A stretch of DNA of 64,000 nucleotides from Sphingomonadales bacterium (GCA_027488785.1 JAIYAY010000014.1:1-64000); one strand, 5' to 3'; positions 45,947 to 54,557 are shown, counted from the first letter of the stretch. Numbers and translations: made by a program. The notes: generated by a model from the letters alone, not told the origin.

Positions 45947-47362
45947 TCAACTGGCAGACTCTGCAGATGTGTTCAAGGCGCGCAAGCGTTCATTATGACT
46001 TTCGCGCGAAATCGGGAAATGGCGCAGGATTAGGACGCCGATAAAACCAACGATGACCACCGTGCCCATATAATATAGCGCCAGCCCGTCGAGGACGGCG
46101 ACATCCACTTCGCCCGGCTTGGCGTCTTGCGGGAAATTGGCAAAGCTTAGGATCATTCCAGCGGCAAAGGTGCCGATACCAACGGCACATTTTTGCATGA
46201 AGAAATAGCCCGCGAAAAACAGCCCTTCGGAACGCCGGCCGGTTTCTTGCTGCGATGCCTCCACCACATCGGCCATCATGGAGGATGTCAGCATCATCAT
46301 ACTCACCGCCGCGCTATTGGCGATGGTCATTAACCCAAACATAAACAGGATGGAGGGATTTGACGGTGCCCCGGGCACCAGGTCGAGCAGCCAACTGCCG
46401 TATAATACGGCCGTGAAGGTCAATGAGATAATTGCGAACAGGATCGCAGCGCGTTTTTTGCCCAATCGGGCGGAGACAGGCGGAACAATGACAAAGGCAA
46501 TGATCACCGTCGAGAATAGTGTCAGCGCATAATAGAGCATTTCCATCTGTTGCAGCTGCCACAGAAAGGCGAGTTGATAATTGGTGAGGGCAAAGGTCAT
46601 GCCTTGGTTAATCAGCCCAAATAACGCGGCGGACACGAGCCACAGAAAGGCGCGATTGGAGAGCGTCGCCTTAACTTCGGCCAAGGCATGACCTAGGCCG
46701 GCGCCGCGTGGTGCTGGCGGCGAGGGTTTGGCGATGTGGCGGTGCTGGCCAAGCGCGGAGATAAGTACCGCCCCGCTCATCATCAGCGCGCCCCACACCG
46801 AATAGGAATCATACCCCGCAGGATCGCTCACACCCTTTTCGCCTGTGAAGAAAATGCCGTACGCAAAAATGAGCATAAGCAATCCACCCGCCCAGCCGAA
46901 CAGGAAACGATAGCGCATCAGACGCGTGCGCTCATCATAATCGCCCGTCAGTTCGGGGACGAGGGCGATAGATGGCACTTCACACATTGCCACCAAGGTA
47001 CGCGCTAAGACGGCGGTGCAGAACAGCCAGATGATTGTGCCCGTCTGCCCCATTGCGGGTGGATGCCAAAGCAACAGCCAAATAATGCCGAGCGGAATAG
47101 CGGCAGCATATAGCCATGGCAGGCGCCTGCCCCATTTGCTTTGCGTGCGGTCGGACAATTCGCCAATGATTGGGTCGACAAAGGCGTCAAAAATCAGCGC
47201 AGCCATGATAACCGCGCCGACGATGCCGGCATCAATACCCAGTACCTGATTATAGAAGATCAGCAAGAATACGGAAAAACCATTGTCCTTAACGCCATAT
47301 GCAACAGAGCCAAGGCCGTGCATGACTTTTAAGGATCGGGGAAGCGCGACGATCGGTGCCAT
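45947..47362 (-). CDS. GPH/MFS-type cation symporter (MelB-like)
   Basis: This 471-aa inner-membrane protein has about 12 helices. The start has GLGSVAYGVKDNGFSVFLLIFYNQVLG and the loop DPIIGELSDRTQSKWGRRLPWL is the GPH signature (D-x-S/G-D-R-T-x-S-K/R-x-G-R-R). A central RTLVAMCEVPSIALVPELTGDYDERTRL matches the family. Such proteins import sugars, glycosides or, in sphingomonads, other organic substrates with Na+ or H+. As first gene of the catabolic minus operon it is the likely importer of the pathway substrate. Confidence 0.88.
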   Translation of the reverse strand: MAPIVALPRSLKVMHGLGSVAYGVKDNGFSVFLLIFYNQVLGIDAGIVGAVIMAALIFDAFVDPIIGELSDRTQSKWGRRLPWLYAAAIPLGIIWLLLWHPPAMGQTGTIIWLFCTAVLARTLVAMCEVPSIALVPELTGDYDERTRLMRYRFLFGWAGGLLMLIFAYGIFFTGEKGVSDPAGYDSYSVWGALMMSGAVLISALGQHRHIAKPSPPAPRGAGLGHALAEVKATLSNRAFLWLVSAALFGLINQGMTFALTNYQLAFLWQLQQMEMLYYALTLFSTVIIAFVIVPPVSARLGKKRAAILFAIISLTFTAVLYGSWLLDLVPGAPSNPSILFMFGLMTIANSAAVSMMMLTSSMMADVVEASQQETGRRSEGLFFAGYFFMQKCAVGIGTFAAGMILSFANFPQDAKPGEVDVAVLDGLALYYMGTVVIVGFIGVLILRHFPISRESHNERLRALNTSAESAS

Positions 47363-47470
47363 ATTGGGTTAAATCACAAAACGCGAAAAGGCGTATTTTC
47401 CGGCGAATCGCACGATGTTTCTCTCCTATATACCGTTGCTATGCTAGGGCCGCGTCCCAGCCTGTCAATC

Positions 47471-47501
47471 GCGATGCAAATGACGTTACGGCATGCATCG
47501 C
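47471..47501. promoter_or_regulatory. Inverted repeat in the divergent catabolic promoter region
   Basis: Perfect arms GCGATGCA (47471-47478) and TGCATCGC (47494-47501) with a 15-nt spacer lie in the 211-bp gap between the transporter gene (minus) and the acyl-CoA dehydrogenase gene (plus). Central placement suits an operator controlling both operons. No regulator gene lies within either operon. Confidence 0.5.
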
Positions 47502-47573
47502 TCACCGATAAAGGCTTGCGTTTCGGTGCGTGACCGCCCAAAAATTCATTAAGCAATTAAACAGGAGATCGTC

Positions 47574-48734
47574 ATGTCCGACCTTGAAACATTCCGCGCC
47601 GAGGCGCGTGCCTGGCTGGAGGAAAACTGCCCCGCCGAAATGCGCACACCGGCCAAAGGTGACGAAGACGTTTGCTGGGGCGGACGCAATTTTGTTTTCC
47701 AATCCGAAGCGCAGAAACTGTGGCTCGAACGCTGCGTGGCCAAAGGCTACACGGTGCCCGATTGGCCCAAGGCATATGGCGGCGCTGGTCTTTCTCCGCA
47801 GGAAACAAAAATACTGCGTCAGGAAATGGCAAAGCTTGGCTGCCGCTCGCCGCTCAACAGCTTCGGCATCTGGATGCTTGGCCCGGCCTTGTTGAAATTC
47901 GGCACCGAAGAACAAAAGGTGCATTATATGGGGCAGATCGCCCGTGGTGAGATCCGCTGGTGCCAGGGCTATTCTGAACCTGGTTCGGGCAGTGACCTTG
48001 TGTCGATGCAAACCTTTGGCGAAGACAAAGGCGACCATTGGGTCGTCAATGGCCAGAAAATCTGGACCTCTTATGCCGACAAGGCCGACTGGATTTTCTG
48101 CCTCGTCCGCACCGACAAGACGAACAAATATCAGGGAATCAGCTTCCTGTTATTCGACATGGAAACGCCCGGTGTGTCGACCAAGCCTATCAAGCTAATC
48201 TCCGGCAATTCGCCCTTCTGCGAAACCTTCTTCGACAATGTTGTCGTGCCAAAGCATCAGATTGTTGGCGAGGTAAATCGCGGCTGGGATGTGGCAAAAT
48301 ATCTGCTGGGCCATGAACGCGAAATGATTTCGGGCATGGGCGGTGATGGCGGCGTGACCTCCATTGGCGCGGCGATGAAGGCGACCTTGTCGCAAGAACC
48401 CGTGCTCCGCGCACAAATGGCATTGTTCGATGTCGATAACCTCACCTTCCGTGCGCATGGCGAACGTTTCATGGACGAATGGAAAACCGGTAAGGCGCAC
48501 CCCGCTTATTCCAACCTGATGAAATATGTCGGGACCGAATTGAACAAGAAGCGCAATGAGCTGGTCATGTCGATTGGCGGATCTCAGGCGCTCGAGTGGG
48601 AAAGCGAACGCGCCAATGGCGGTTCCAAGGCCCGCAATTGGCTGCGGACCAAGGCGAACTCAATTGAGGGCGGCACCAGCGAAGTGATGCTGAACGTCGT
48701 GTCGAAGCGCATCCTTGAGATGCCGGGAGCTTAA
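47574..48734 (+). CDS. Acyl-CoA dehydrogenase, catalytic-Glu subunit of a pair
   Basis: This 386-aa flavoprotein has CQGYSEPGSGSDLVSMQT (FAD/substrate loop), VNGQKIWTSYADKADWIFCLVRTD, and ends NSIEGGTSEVMLNVVSKRIL. E365 in IEGGTSE aligns with the catalytic base of acyl-CoA dehydrogenases (YEGT). AGGAG lies 7 nt before the ATG. It forms a two-gene ACAD pair with the next gene, 2 bp away, resembling steroid/side-chain alpha2beta2 dehydrogenases. The acyl substrate is unknown. Confidence 0.92.
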   Translation: MSDLETFRAEARAWLEENCPAEMRTPAKGDEDVCWGGRNFVFQSEAQKLWLERCVAKGYTVPDWPKAYGGAGLSPQETKILRQEMAKLGCRSPLNSFGIWMLGPALLKFGTEEQKVHYMGQIARGEIRWCQGYSEPGSGSDLVSMQTFGEDKGDHWVVNGQKIWTSYADKADWIFCLVRTDKTNKYQGISFLLFDMETPGVSTKPIKLISGNSPFCETFFDNVVVPKHQIVGEVNRGWDVAKYLLGHEREMISGMGGDGGVTSIGAAMKATLSQEPVLRAQMALFDVDNLTFRAHGERFMDEWKTGKAHPAYSNLMKYVGTELNKKRNELVMSIGGSQALEWESERANGGSKARNWLRTKANSIEGGTSEVMLNVVSKRILEMPGA

Positions 48735-48736
48735 TT

Positions 48737-49873
48737 ATGGCAATGACCTTAACCGATGACCAGAATATGCTGCGCGACACCGCGCGGGGTTTCATGGCGA
48801 GTGAAGCGCCCGTCACCCATTTCCGCAAGTTCCGCGACATGGGCTGTAAAGACGGTTTCAGCCATGGCTTGTGGAAGCAATTCGCTGAAATCGGCTTTAC
48901 CGGCATCCTCATCCCTGAGGCCGATGGCGGCATGGGCATGGGCCAGATTGAGGCTGGCATTGTGCTGGAAGAAATTGGCCGCAACCTGTCACCATCGCCT
49001 TTCCTCACCACTTCGGTGGCGGCGGTTGAGGCGTTGAAGTTGGCGGACAAGGCTATGCGTGATCGTTGGTTCCCCGGTATATTGGCTGGTGAAACCGTAA
49101 TCGGCATCGCGATTGAAGAAGGCGTCAAGCACCGGCCTGAGAAAATCGCATGCGTTGCGGAACGCAGCGGCAATGGCTTTAAGTTGACCGGCCAAAAGCA
49201 ATTTGTCGTCCAAGGCGCGTCATCGGACATGCTGATTGTTGCGGCGCGCACTGCGGGCGCGGCAGGGGAAACCGATGGCCTTACGTTGTTCGCGGTGGAC
49301 AAGGACGCGGCTGGCCTTTCGATAGAGGCGGCACGGCTTGTCGATTCCTCTGTTGCCGCGCATGTGAAGCTGGACGGTGTGCAGCTGGATGCTGACGCTG
49401 TCATCGGCGAGGTTGATGGCGGTTGGGCGGTGCTGTCCAAGATTCTTGACGCCGGACGGGTGGGCGCCGCTGCCGAAATGGTGGGCGTTGGCTCAGGCGC
49501 GATGGACATGACCTTTGAATATCTCAAGACGCGCAAGCAATTTGACCGCGTCATTGGTGAATTTCAGGCGCTTCAACATCGTGCGGCGCATCTATATGGC
49601 GAAATGGAAGGCGCGCGTTCGATTGTACTGAAGGCGCAATCTTTAATGGACGAAGGTCATGCCAAGGCTGAGCTTTATGTTGCGGCGGCCAAGGCGAAGG
49701 CTGGTCTTGCCTGCAATCTTTCGGTGCGGGAAGGCGTGCAAATGCATGGCGGTATCGGCATGACCGATGAATATGACATCGGCCTATATATGAAGCGCGA
49801 CCGCAGCTTGAACGAATTTTTCGGCGATGCTTATTACCACGCAGACCGCGTGGCGACGATGAACGGTTATTAA
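48737..49873 (+). CDS. Acyl-CoA dehydrogenase-like partner subunit lacking the catalytic Glu
   Basis: This 378-aa protein of the ACAD superfamily starts TLTDDQNMLRDTARGFMASEAP, with GIAIEEGVKH in place of the usual TEP...GSD loop. The C-terminus reads MKRDRSLNEFFGDAYYH: the segment that should carry the catalytic Glu (EGT) is replaced by a FFGD motif. This is the pattern of the non-catalytic subunit in heterotetrameric dehydrogenases such as the ChsE/FadE pairs. It is translated just 2 bp after the catalytic partner. Confidence 0.88.
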   Translation: MAMTLTDDQNMLRDTARGFMASEAPVTHFRKFRDMGCKDGFSHGLWKQFAEIGFTGILIPEADGGMGMGQIEAGIVLEEIGRNLSPSPFLTTSVAAVEALKLADKAMRDRWFPGILAGETVIGIAIEEGVKHRPEKIACVAERSGNGFKLTGQKQFVVQGASSDMLIVAARTAGAAGETDGLTLFAVDKDAAGLSIEAARLVDSSVAAHVKLDGVQLDADAVIGEVDGGWAVLSKILDAGRVGAAAEMVGVGSGAMDMTFEYLKTRKQFDRVIGEFQALQHRAAHLYGEMEGARSIVLKAQSLMDEGHAKAELYVAAAKAKAGLACNLSVREGVQMHGGIGMTDEYDIGLYMKRDRSLNEFFGDAYYHADRVATMNGY

Positions 49874-49886
49874 AAGGAAACCGCAA

Positions 49887-50681
49887 ATGGACATTCAAAC
49901 TTTATTCAACCTCAATGGTCGCGTGGCGTTAGTCACCGGCGGATCGCGCGGTATCGGCAAGATGATCGTCGAAGGCTATTTGAAAGCTGGCGCCGCGCGC
50001 GTGTATATCAGCGCGCGCAAGATCGACCAGATTGAGGAAACTGTCGCCGAATTTGGCAATCAGGTCATTGGCCTGCCTTGCGACCTTTCGACCGTGGACG
50101 GGTGCCTGTCACTTGCCGAACAAATTGCAGCGCGTGAAGAAAAGGTCGATATTCTGGTGAACAATGCAGGTGCTGCATGGGGCGCGGATTTCGGCCAGTT
50201 CCCCGAATCCGGATGGGACCGTGTGATGGACCTGAACGTCAAATCCTTGTTCTTTTTGACACAAGCCTTGCACCCGCAGTTGAAGGCAGCGGCCAGCTTT
50301 GATCGCCCGGGTAAGGTCATTAACATCGCATCGATCGATGGCCTGCGCATCAACCCATGGCAAACCTATAGCTATCAGGCGTCGAAAGCCGCCGTCATCC
50401 ATTTGACGCGCCGCCTGGCGGCTGAACTCGTTAAGGACAATATCCTTGTGTCGGGCATTGCGCCGGGCGCATTCCAGTCGGACATGAACAAGGCGGCGCG
50501 GGACCATGCCGAGGCTGTGGGCAAAAATATTCCATTCCCACGAATCGGAACACCTGAGGATATGGCCGGTCTTGCGATCTTCCTCGCCGCGCGCGCTGGC
50601 GACTACATCGTCGGCGAAACCATCGCGTGTGACGGCGGCATCGTCAATGCGTCGCTGCCGGGCAATGGTATCGCGCCTTAA
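49887..50681 (+). CDS. SDR family oxidoreductase (RhlG/FabG-like)
   Basis: This 264-aa short-chain dehydrogenase has TGGSRGIGKMIV, DILVNNAGAAWG, VINIASIDG and YSYQASKAAVIHLTRRLA (YxxxK as YQASK), and ends PRIGTPEDMAGLAIFLAARAGDYIVGETIACDGG. It is similar to RhlG-type 3-oxoacyl reductases and glucose/ribitol dehydrogenases. A ribosome-binding site AAAAGGAAA is 8 nt upstream. It is the last gene of the plus catabolic operon and likely handles a hydroxy/ketoacyl intermediate. Confidence 0.92.
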   Translation: MDIQTLFNLNGRVALVTGGSRGIGKMIVEGYLKAGAARVYISARKIDQIEETVAEFGNQVIGLPCDLSTVDGCLSLAEQIAAREEKVDILVNNAGAAWGADFGQFPESGWDRVMDLNVKSLFFLTQALHPQLKAAASFDRPGKVINIASIDGLRINPWQTYSYQASKAAVIHLTRRLAAELVKDNILVSGIAPGAFQSDMNKAARDHAEAVGKNIPFPRIGTPEDMAGLAIFLAARAGDYIVGETIACDGGIVNASLPGNGIAP

Positions 50682-50731
50682 CTGCTATTTTTGGTGTAAT
50701 TTGGGAACGCCATTAATGCGTTTTCAACAAA

Positions 50732-50773
50732 AATAGGGTCAGTTGCAAAACACGCAACTGGCCCTATTCTTTT
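50732..50773 (+). terminator. Rho-independent terminator of the plus catabolic operon
   Basis: A 15-bp stem, AATAGGGTCAGTTGC (50732-50746) with GCAACTGGCCCTATT (50754-50768), contains a single G-U pair. The loop is AAAACAC and CTTTT follows. It lies 50 nt after the SDR stop. Confidence 0.93.
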
Positions 50774-50890
50774 CGCAATTGCAGCGATTTTATCCTGTCC
50801 CTATTTGAACCGTAACGGCAAGCGATTGTCGAAACGTACATTGACCGGGCGGCACTCTCCTCCTCTCTCCCCCGCCCCCGGACAATTTTT

Positions 50891-50927
50891 ACGGCCTCCA
50901 AGTTCTGCTTGGGGGCCGTATCGTTTT
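50891..50927 (+). terminator. Second terminator-like hairpin in the non-coding gap
   Basis: A 12-bp stem, ACGGCCTCCAAG (50891-50902) with CTTGGGGGCCGT (50908-50919), has one G-U pair and loop TTCTG; ATCGTTTT follows. It is separate from the operon terminator 120 nt upstream. The sequence between holds a pyrimidine-rich tract (tctcctcctctctccccc), so it may end a short RNA of its own. Confidence 0.6.
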
Positions 50928-51331
50928 GGGCTCCAAACTTGTCCTCCATTTTGTCCACCGCGAAGTGCGCGTTCTGTGGATAACTCAGCAAATTACGCTT
51001 TGAGCGACTCGAAAGCTATGAGACCTTCAAGTCATCAGGCAGGAACGCTTCGAAGCTCAGCCGGACCGGAAACGGGACAGCGACGCGGACAAGACAGATT
51101 GCATGATCGCCAAATTGACAGGCAGCCCGTCGCAAGACAGGAAATGTAGTTAAGATGGTGGGTACGGAGACCATGAATATCGAGTGCGGCATCACGCAAG
51201 TGACGCAACGCCGGATAGGATAGCCAAAGTACCAAGGCGAACCAAGGAAGCTTTGGGTGACATTGGGGAACCGGACGTCAGGCTGAGGAAAGAATGGCCC
51301 TCGTGGCAAGGATTTCCAATCTCAGACGCAG
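50928..51331 (+). other. Unexplained non-coding block, possible structured RNA or purL leader
   Basis: About 400 nt contain no convincing gene in any frame and no tRNA, RNase P, 6S, SRP or tmRNA hallmark that I could find. Local pairing is possible: CCAAAG...CTTTGG around 51222-51258, GCTTCGAAGC at about 51049, and a repeated ACCAAGG. It ends at a strong terminator (51332-51367) which lies 39 nt before purL. It could be an independent ncRNA or a regulatory leader. Confidence 0.4.
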
Positions 51332-51367
51332 TGGGCGCTGGTAGCGATGCCAGCGCCCATTTATTTT
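51332..51367 (+). terminator. Strong rho-independent terminator just upstream of purL
   Basis: Perfect 10-bp stem TGGGCGCTGG (51332-51341) with CCAGCGCCCA (51350-51359), loop TAGCGATG, then TTTATTTT. As purL starts at 51406 this either ends an upstream RNA or works as an attenuator in the purL leader. Confidence 0.9.
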
Positions 51368-51405
51368 GTCTGGCGCACAAACCGCGGTCTCGCTAAGGCC
51401 ATTTC

Positions 51406-53604
51406 ATGTCCGAAATCACGCCCCAAATCGTCGCCGACCATGGTCTCAATGAAGAAGAATATGCGCGTATCTTGCACGCCATGGGGCGCGAACCCAATTT
51501 GGTCGAGCTTGGCATATTCTCGGTGATGTGGTCGGAGCATTGCTCCTATAAATCCTCCCGCATCCATTTGAAGAAATTGCCGACTGCGGCCCCTTGGGTC
51601 ATTTGCGGTCCCGGCGAAAATGCGGGCGTTATCGATATTGGCGATGGCCCAAATGGCACGAAGCTCGCCGCGATCTTCAAAATGGAATCGCATAACCATC
51701 CGTCGTACATCGAACCTTATCAGGGCGCGGCGACGGGCGTGGGCGGCATATTGCGCGATGTGTTCACCATGGGCGCGCGGCCAGTGGCCAATATGAATGC
51801 GCTGCGTTTCGGGCGGCCCGACCATCCGAAGATGAAGCATCTGGTGCAAGGCGTCGTTGCTGGCATTGGCGGCTATGGCAATTGCGTTGGCGTGCCAACC
51901 GTGGGCGGTGAGACCAATTTCCACTCCGCCTATGACGGCAATATCCTTGTAAACGCGATGACCGTTGGCGTCGCGGACCAAGACAAGATTTTTTATTCTG
52001 CTGCGACGGGCATTGGCAACCCCATCGTCTATGTCGGGTCAAAGACCGGTCGCGATGGCATTCACGGTGCGACGATGGCATCGGCTGACTTCGGCGCGGA
52101 TATTGAGGAGAAGCGCCCCACGGTTCAAGTGGGTGACCCGTTTACGGAAAAATTGCTGATTGAAGCCTGTCTGGAACTGATGGCTTCGGACGCCATTGTC
52201 GCGATTCAGGATATGGGTGCAGCGGGCTTGACCTCCTCTAGCGTCGAAATGGCGACCAATGGCAAAGCGGGCATCATCCTCGACATGGACAAGGTGCCAT
52301 GCCGCGAAGAAGGCATGACGCCTTATGAAATGATGCTGTCCGAAAGCCAGGAGCGTATGCTCATGGTACTCAAGCCTGGCCGCGAAGAATTTGCCAAGGC
52401 GATTTTCGACAAATGGGAACTGGATTTTGCGGTCATCGGCGAAGTCACCGACACAGGCCATATGGTGCTGACATGGAAAGGCGAAATTGTCTGCAACATC
52501 CCGCTTGGCCCACTCGCCGAAGACGCGCCTTTATATGATCGTCCCGCCGCGTCAAAGGAAGCGTATAAGGCATGGGCCAAGGTTCAGCCTTTAAGCGACA
52601 TTCCCGCCAGCCATGACCTTGGCGCGGATTTGCTTAAGCTGATGGCTTGTCCCGATCTCGCCAGCCGCGCTTGGATCTGGCAGCAATATGATAGCCAAGT
52701 CGGCGGCGACACGGCGCAGCTCTCGGGCGGCGACGCCGCCGTGGTTCGAATCCACGGTACCAACCGCGCACTGGCGATGAGCACCGATTGTACGCCGCGT
52801 TATTGCTACGCCGACCCCTATGAAGGCGGCAAGCAGGCGGTGGCCGAGACCTATCGCAACATTAGCGCCGTTGGTGCAACGCCGCTCGCGATCACCAACT
52901 GCCTCAATTTCGCCAACCCGCAGCGTCCCGAAATCATGGCGCAGATTGTGGGCTGTTTGGAGGGCATGGGCGACGCCTGCCGCGCGCTCGATTACCCGAT
53001 CGTGTCCGGCAATGTGTCGCTCTATAATGAAAGTAAGGCAACTGGCGGCGGCAGTGCGATTTTGCCAACGCCAGCGATTGGCGGCGTGGGCGTACTGGAA
53101 GATGTCAGCAAGATGGCGACCATCGCGTTCAAGAACGAAGGCGACGGTATTTTCGTCATTGGCGATAGCAACGGGCATCTGGGCCAATCCTTATGGCTGC
53201 GCGAATTGCATGGCCGCGAAGATGGCGCGCCGCCGCCTGTCGACCTCGTTAAGGAACGGGGCCATGCCGAATATGTGCGTCAGCTTATTCAAGACGGCAA
53301 GGTGAACGCTGTGCATGATGTGGCCGACGGCGGCTTGCTAGTTGCGTTGACCGAAATGGCGCTCGCCAGCGGCTTCGGCTGTATCCTTACAGGCATCGAC
53401 GATGCCGCCACTGCCTTTGGCGAGGATCAGGCGCGTTTTGTTGTTACCAGCGCACATGCTGACCTTATGCAGGCGGCAGGCATTCCAATGACACGGATTG
53501 GCACGGTAAGCGGTAACGCAATTACTGGCCGGGGCTTTTCGGTTGCGATCGCGGACTTACGCACCGCGCATGACAGCTTCTTCAAGGACTGGATGGAAGG
53601 CTAG
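51406..53604 (+). CDS. purL: Phosphoribosylformylglycinamidine synthase subunit PurL
   Basis: The 732-aa ATP-dependent subunit makes FGAM from FGAR and ammonia in purine synthesis. This small form works with PurQ and PurS, which are not in the window. Marks: [58 protein letters not shown], then [15 protein letters not shown]; the second half has [26 protein letters not shown] and [18 protein letters not shown]. The AAGG ribosome-binding site at about 51395 is weak. Its leader carries a terminator, so transcription may be regulated. Confidence 0.97.
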   Translation: MSEITPQIVADHGLNEEEYARILHAMGREPNLVELGIFSVMWSEHCSYKSSRIHLKKLPTAAPWVICGPGENAGVIDIGDGPNGTKLAAIFKMESHNHPSYIEPYQGAATGVGGILRDVFTMGARPVANMNALRFGRPDHPKMKHLVQGVVAGIGGYGNCVGVPTVGGETNFHSAYDGNILVNAMTVGVADQDKIFYSAATGIGNPIVYVGSKTGRDGIHGATMASADFGADIEEKRPTVQVGDPFTEKLLIEACLELMASDAIVAIQDMGAAGLTSSSVEMATNGKAGIILDMDKVPCREEGMTPYEMMLSESQERMLMVLKPGREEFAKAIFDKWELDFAVIGEVTDTGHMVLTWKGEIVCNIPLGPLAEDAPLYDRPAASKEAYKAWAKVQPLSDIPASHDLGADLLKLMACPDLASRAWIWQQYDSQVGGDTAQLSGGDAAVVRIHGTNRALAMSTDCTPRYCYADPYEGGKQAVAETYRNISAVGATPLAITNCLNFANPQRPEIMAQIVGCLEGMGDACRALDYPIVSGNVSLYNESKATGGGSAILPTPAIGGVGVLEDVSKMATIAFKNEGDGIFVIGDSNGHLGQSLWLRELHGREDGAPPPVDLVKERGHAEYVRQLIQDGKVNAVHDVADGGLLVALTEMALASGFGCILTGIDDAATAFGEDQARFVVTSAHADLMQAAGIPMTRIGTVSGNAITGRGFSVAIADLRTAHDSFFKDWMEG

Positions 53605-53653
53605 GACCTCTCGCCTCCACGCGCGGTGCGAGTCGTAAAACAGTGCTGAAGAC

Positions 53654-54430
53654 TTAAGCCGCCGCAGCCAGCAAATTATACGGATCAATGCCTTCCGACC
53701 GCATCGCGGCGTGGGCCGCATGATAGGTCTTCGGCTCGGCTATCCCTAAGCGCTTGCGGGCATCAGCCAGCGGCTCGCGTAACAAGGCTGCGATATCTTC
53801 CTGAGCGATGTTCTTAGCCGCTTTGCCGATTCGATAGCCTTCGTGCACCGCTTTCATGATCGGCGCCGATTTTGCTACGCGGTATTTCAGTTCTAATCCG
53901 CCTGCATAGGCAATGAAACCAACGCCAAGGTTGTGGTTTTGCGCATAAGTAAAGCCCAGCACGCATTGTTCACCCAACGCGTCGCGGCCGTAGCCGGTGA
54001 GGATGTGCAGCATGTCATGCGTATCGCGCAAGCGGTCGCCATAGCGTTCCACCACATCGCCAAACACAGGATAAGTCGTCCGGAACTGGGCATATTCCGC
54101 CTCAAGACCCGCAGCGCTTAGACCCTCGCGTTCCATGAACGCGACATAAGCGCGGCCAACCGTTCCTTCTGGAAGCTTCTTGATGCTGTCATGATCATCG
54201 AGCATGTCTATCAACCGCTCATTGCTTTCAAGCAACGCTCGGCCCTTTGGTGTTTGCCAGAATTTCAGCGCCATCTTTGAGAACTTGCCGCCGCTTAAAG
54301 CCGCAATGATGTGGAAGACCTGCTCGGTGTCCTCTTTGTTGGCAATCAGCTTGCGAAAATGACGCCATGCCTTCAGCGGTTGAATTTTAGCCGGCGGTCG
54401 GTCGGGGTGCGAGAAATATAGTTCAGTCAT
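53654..54430 (-). CDS. Coq4-family ubiquinone biosynthesis protein
   Basis: This is 258 aa from the ATG at 54430; longer readings cross the promoter. The Coq4 metal motif HDxxH-x11-E is intact: H138-D139-M-L-H142 and E154 in RDTHDMLHILTGYGRDALGE. Coq4 organises the ubiquinone biosynthesis complex in mitochondria and has recently been assigned decarboxylase/hydroxylase activity on the quinone head group. The bacterial homologue is soluble or peripheral. A good promoter precedes it. Confidence 0.92.
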   Translation of the reverse strand: MTELYFSHPDRPPAKIQPLKAWRHFRKLIANKEDTEQVFHIIAALSGGKFSKMALKFWQTPKGRALLESNERLIDMLDDHDSIKKLPEGTVGRAYVAFMEREGLSAAGLEAEYAQFRTTYPVFGDVVERYGDRLRDTHDMLHILTGYGRDALGEQCVLGFTYAQNHNLGVGFIAYAGGLELKYRVAKSAPIMKAVHEGYRIGKAAKNIAQEDIAALLREPLADARKRLGIAEPKTYHAAHAAMRSEGIDPYNLLAAAA

Positions 54431-54457
54431 AACGAATCCAAACTTAAGGTGAAGCGT

Positions 54458-54486
54458 AGGATAAAAATTACCTACACTGGTGTCAA
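54458..54486 (-). promoter_or_regulatory. Sigma-70-type promoter of the coq4-like gene
   Basis: On the minus strand TTGACA (54486-54481), a 17-nt spacer and TATCCT (54463-54458) form a near-consensus promoter. The -10 is 27 nt before the start codon. Confidence 0.75.
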
Positions 54487-54525
54487 TAACAAAAACATAA
54501 TCCGCTGGACGTGCATGTGCATGGA

Positions 54526-54547
54526 CTGTATTAATATCATAATACAG
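54526..54547. promoter_or_regulatory. Palindrome overlapping the DUF418 gene leader
   Basis: Perfect arms CTGTATTA (54526-54533) and TAATACAG (54540-54547) with spacer ATATCA. It ends 10 nt before the GTG and directly abuts the GGGGG ribosome-binding site, so it could be an operator or an RNA hairpin affecting translation. Confidence 0.5.
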
Positions 54548-54557
54548 GGGGTTAACT

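Noticed and set aside
50975-50983. Perfect DnaA box (TGTGGATAA)
   Set aside because: It is single; no cluster of boxes, AT-rich unwinding region or origin-linked genes are near.
51016-51309. 97-aa minus-strand frame in the purL leader region
   Set aside because: No ribosome-binding site or known domain; composition (many Pro/Cys/Phe) does not look like neighbouring proteins.
52740-52757. tRNA-like TPsiC motif (gtggttcgaatccac)
   Set aside because: It lies in the middle of purL with no acceptor, D or anticodon stems around it, so it is chance.
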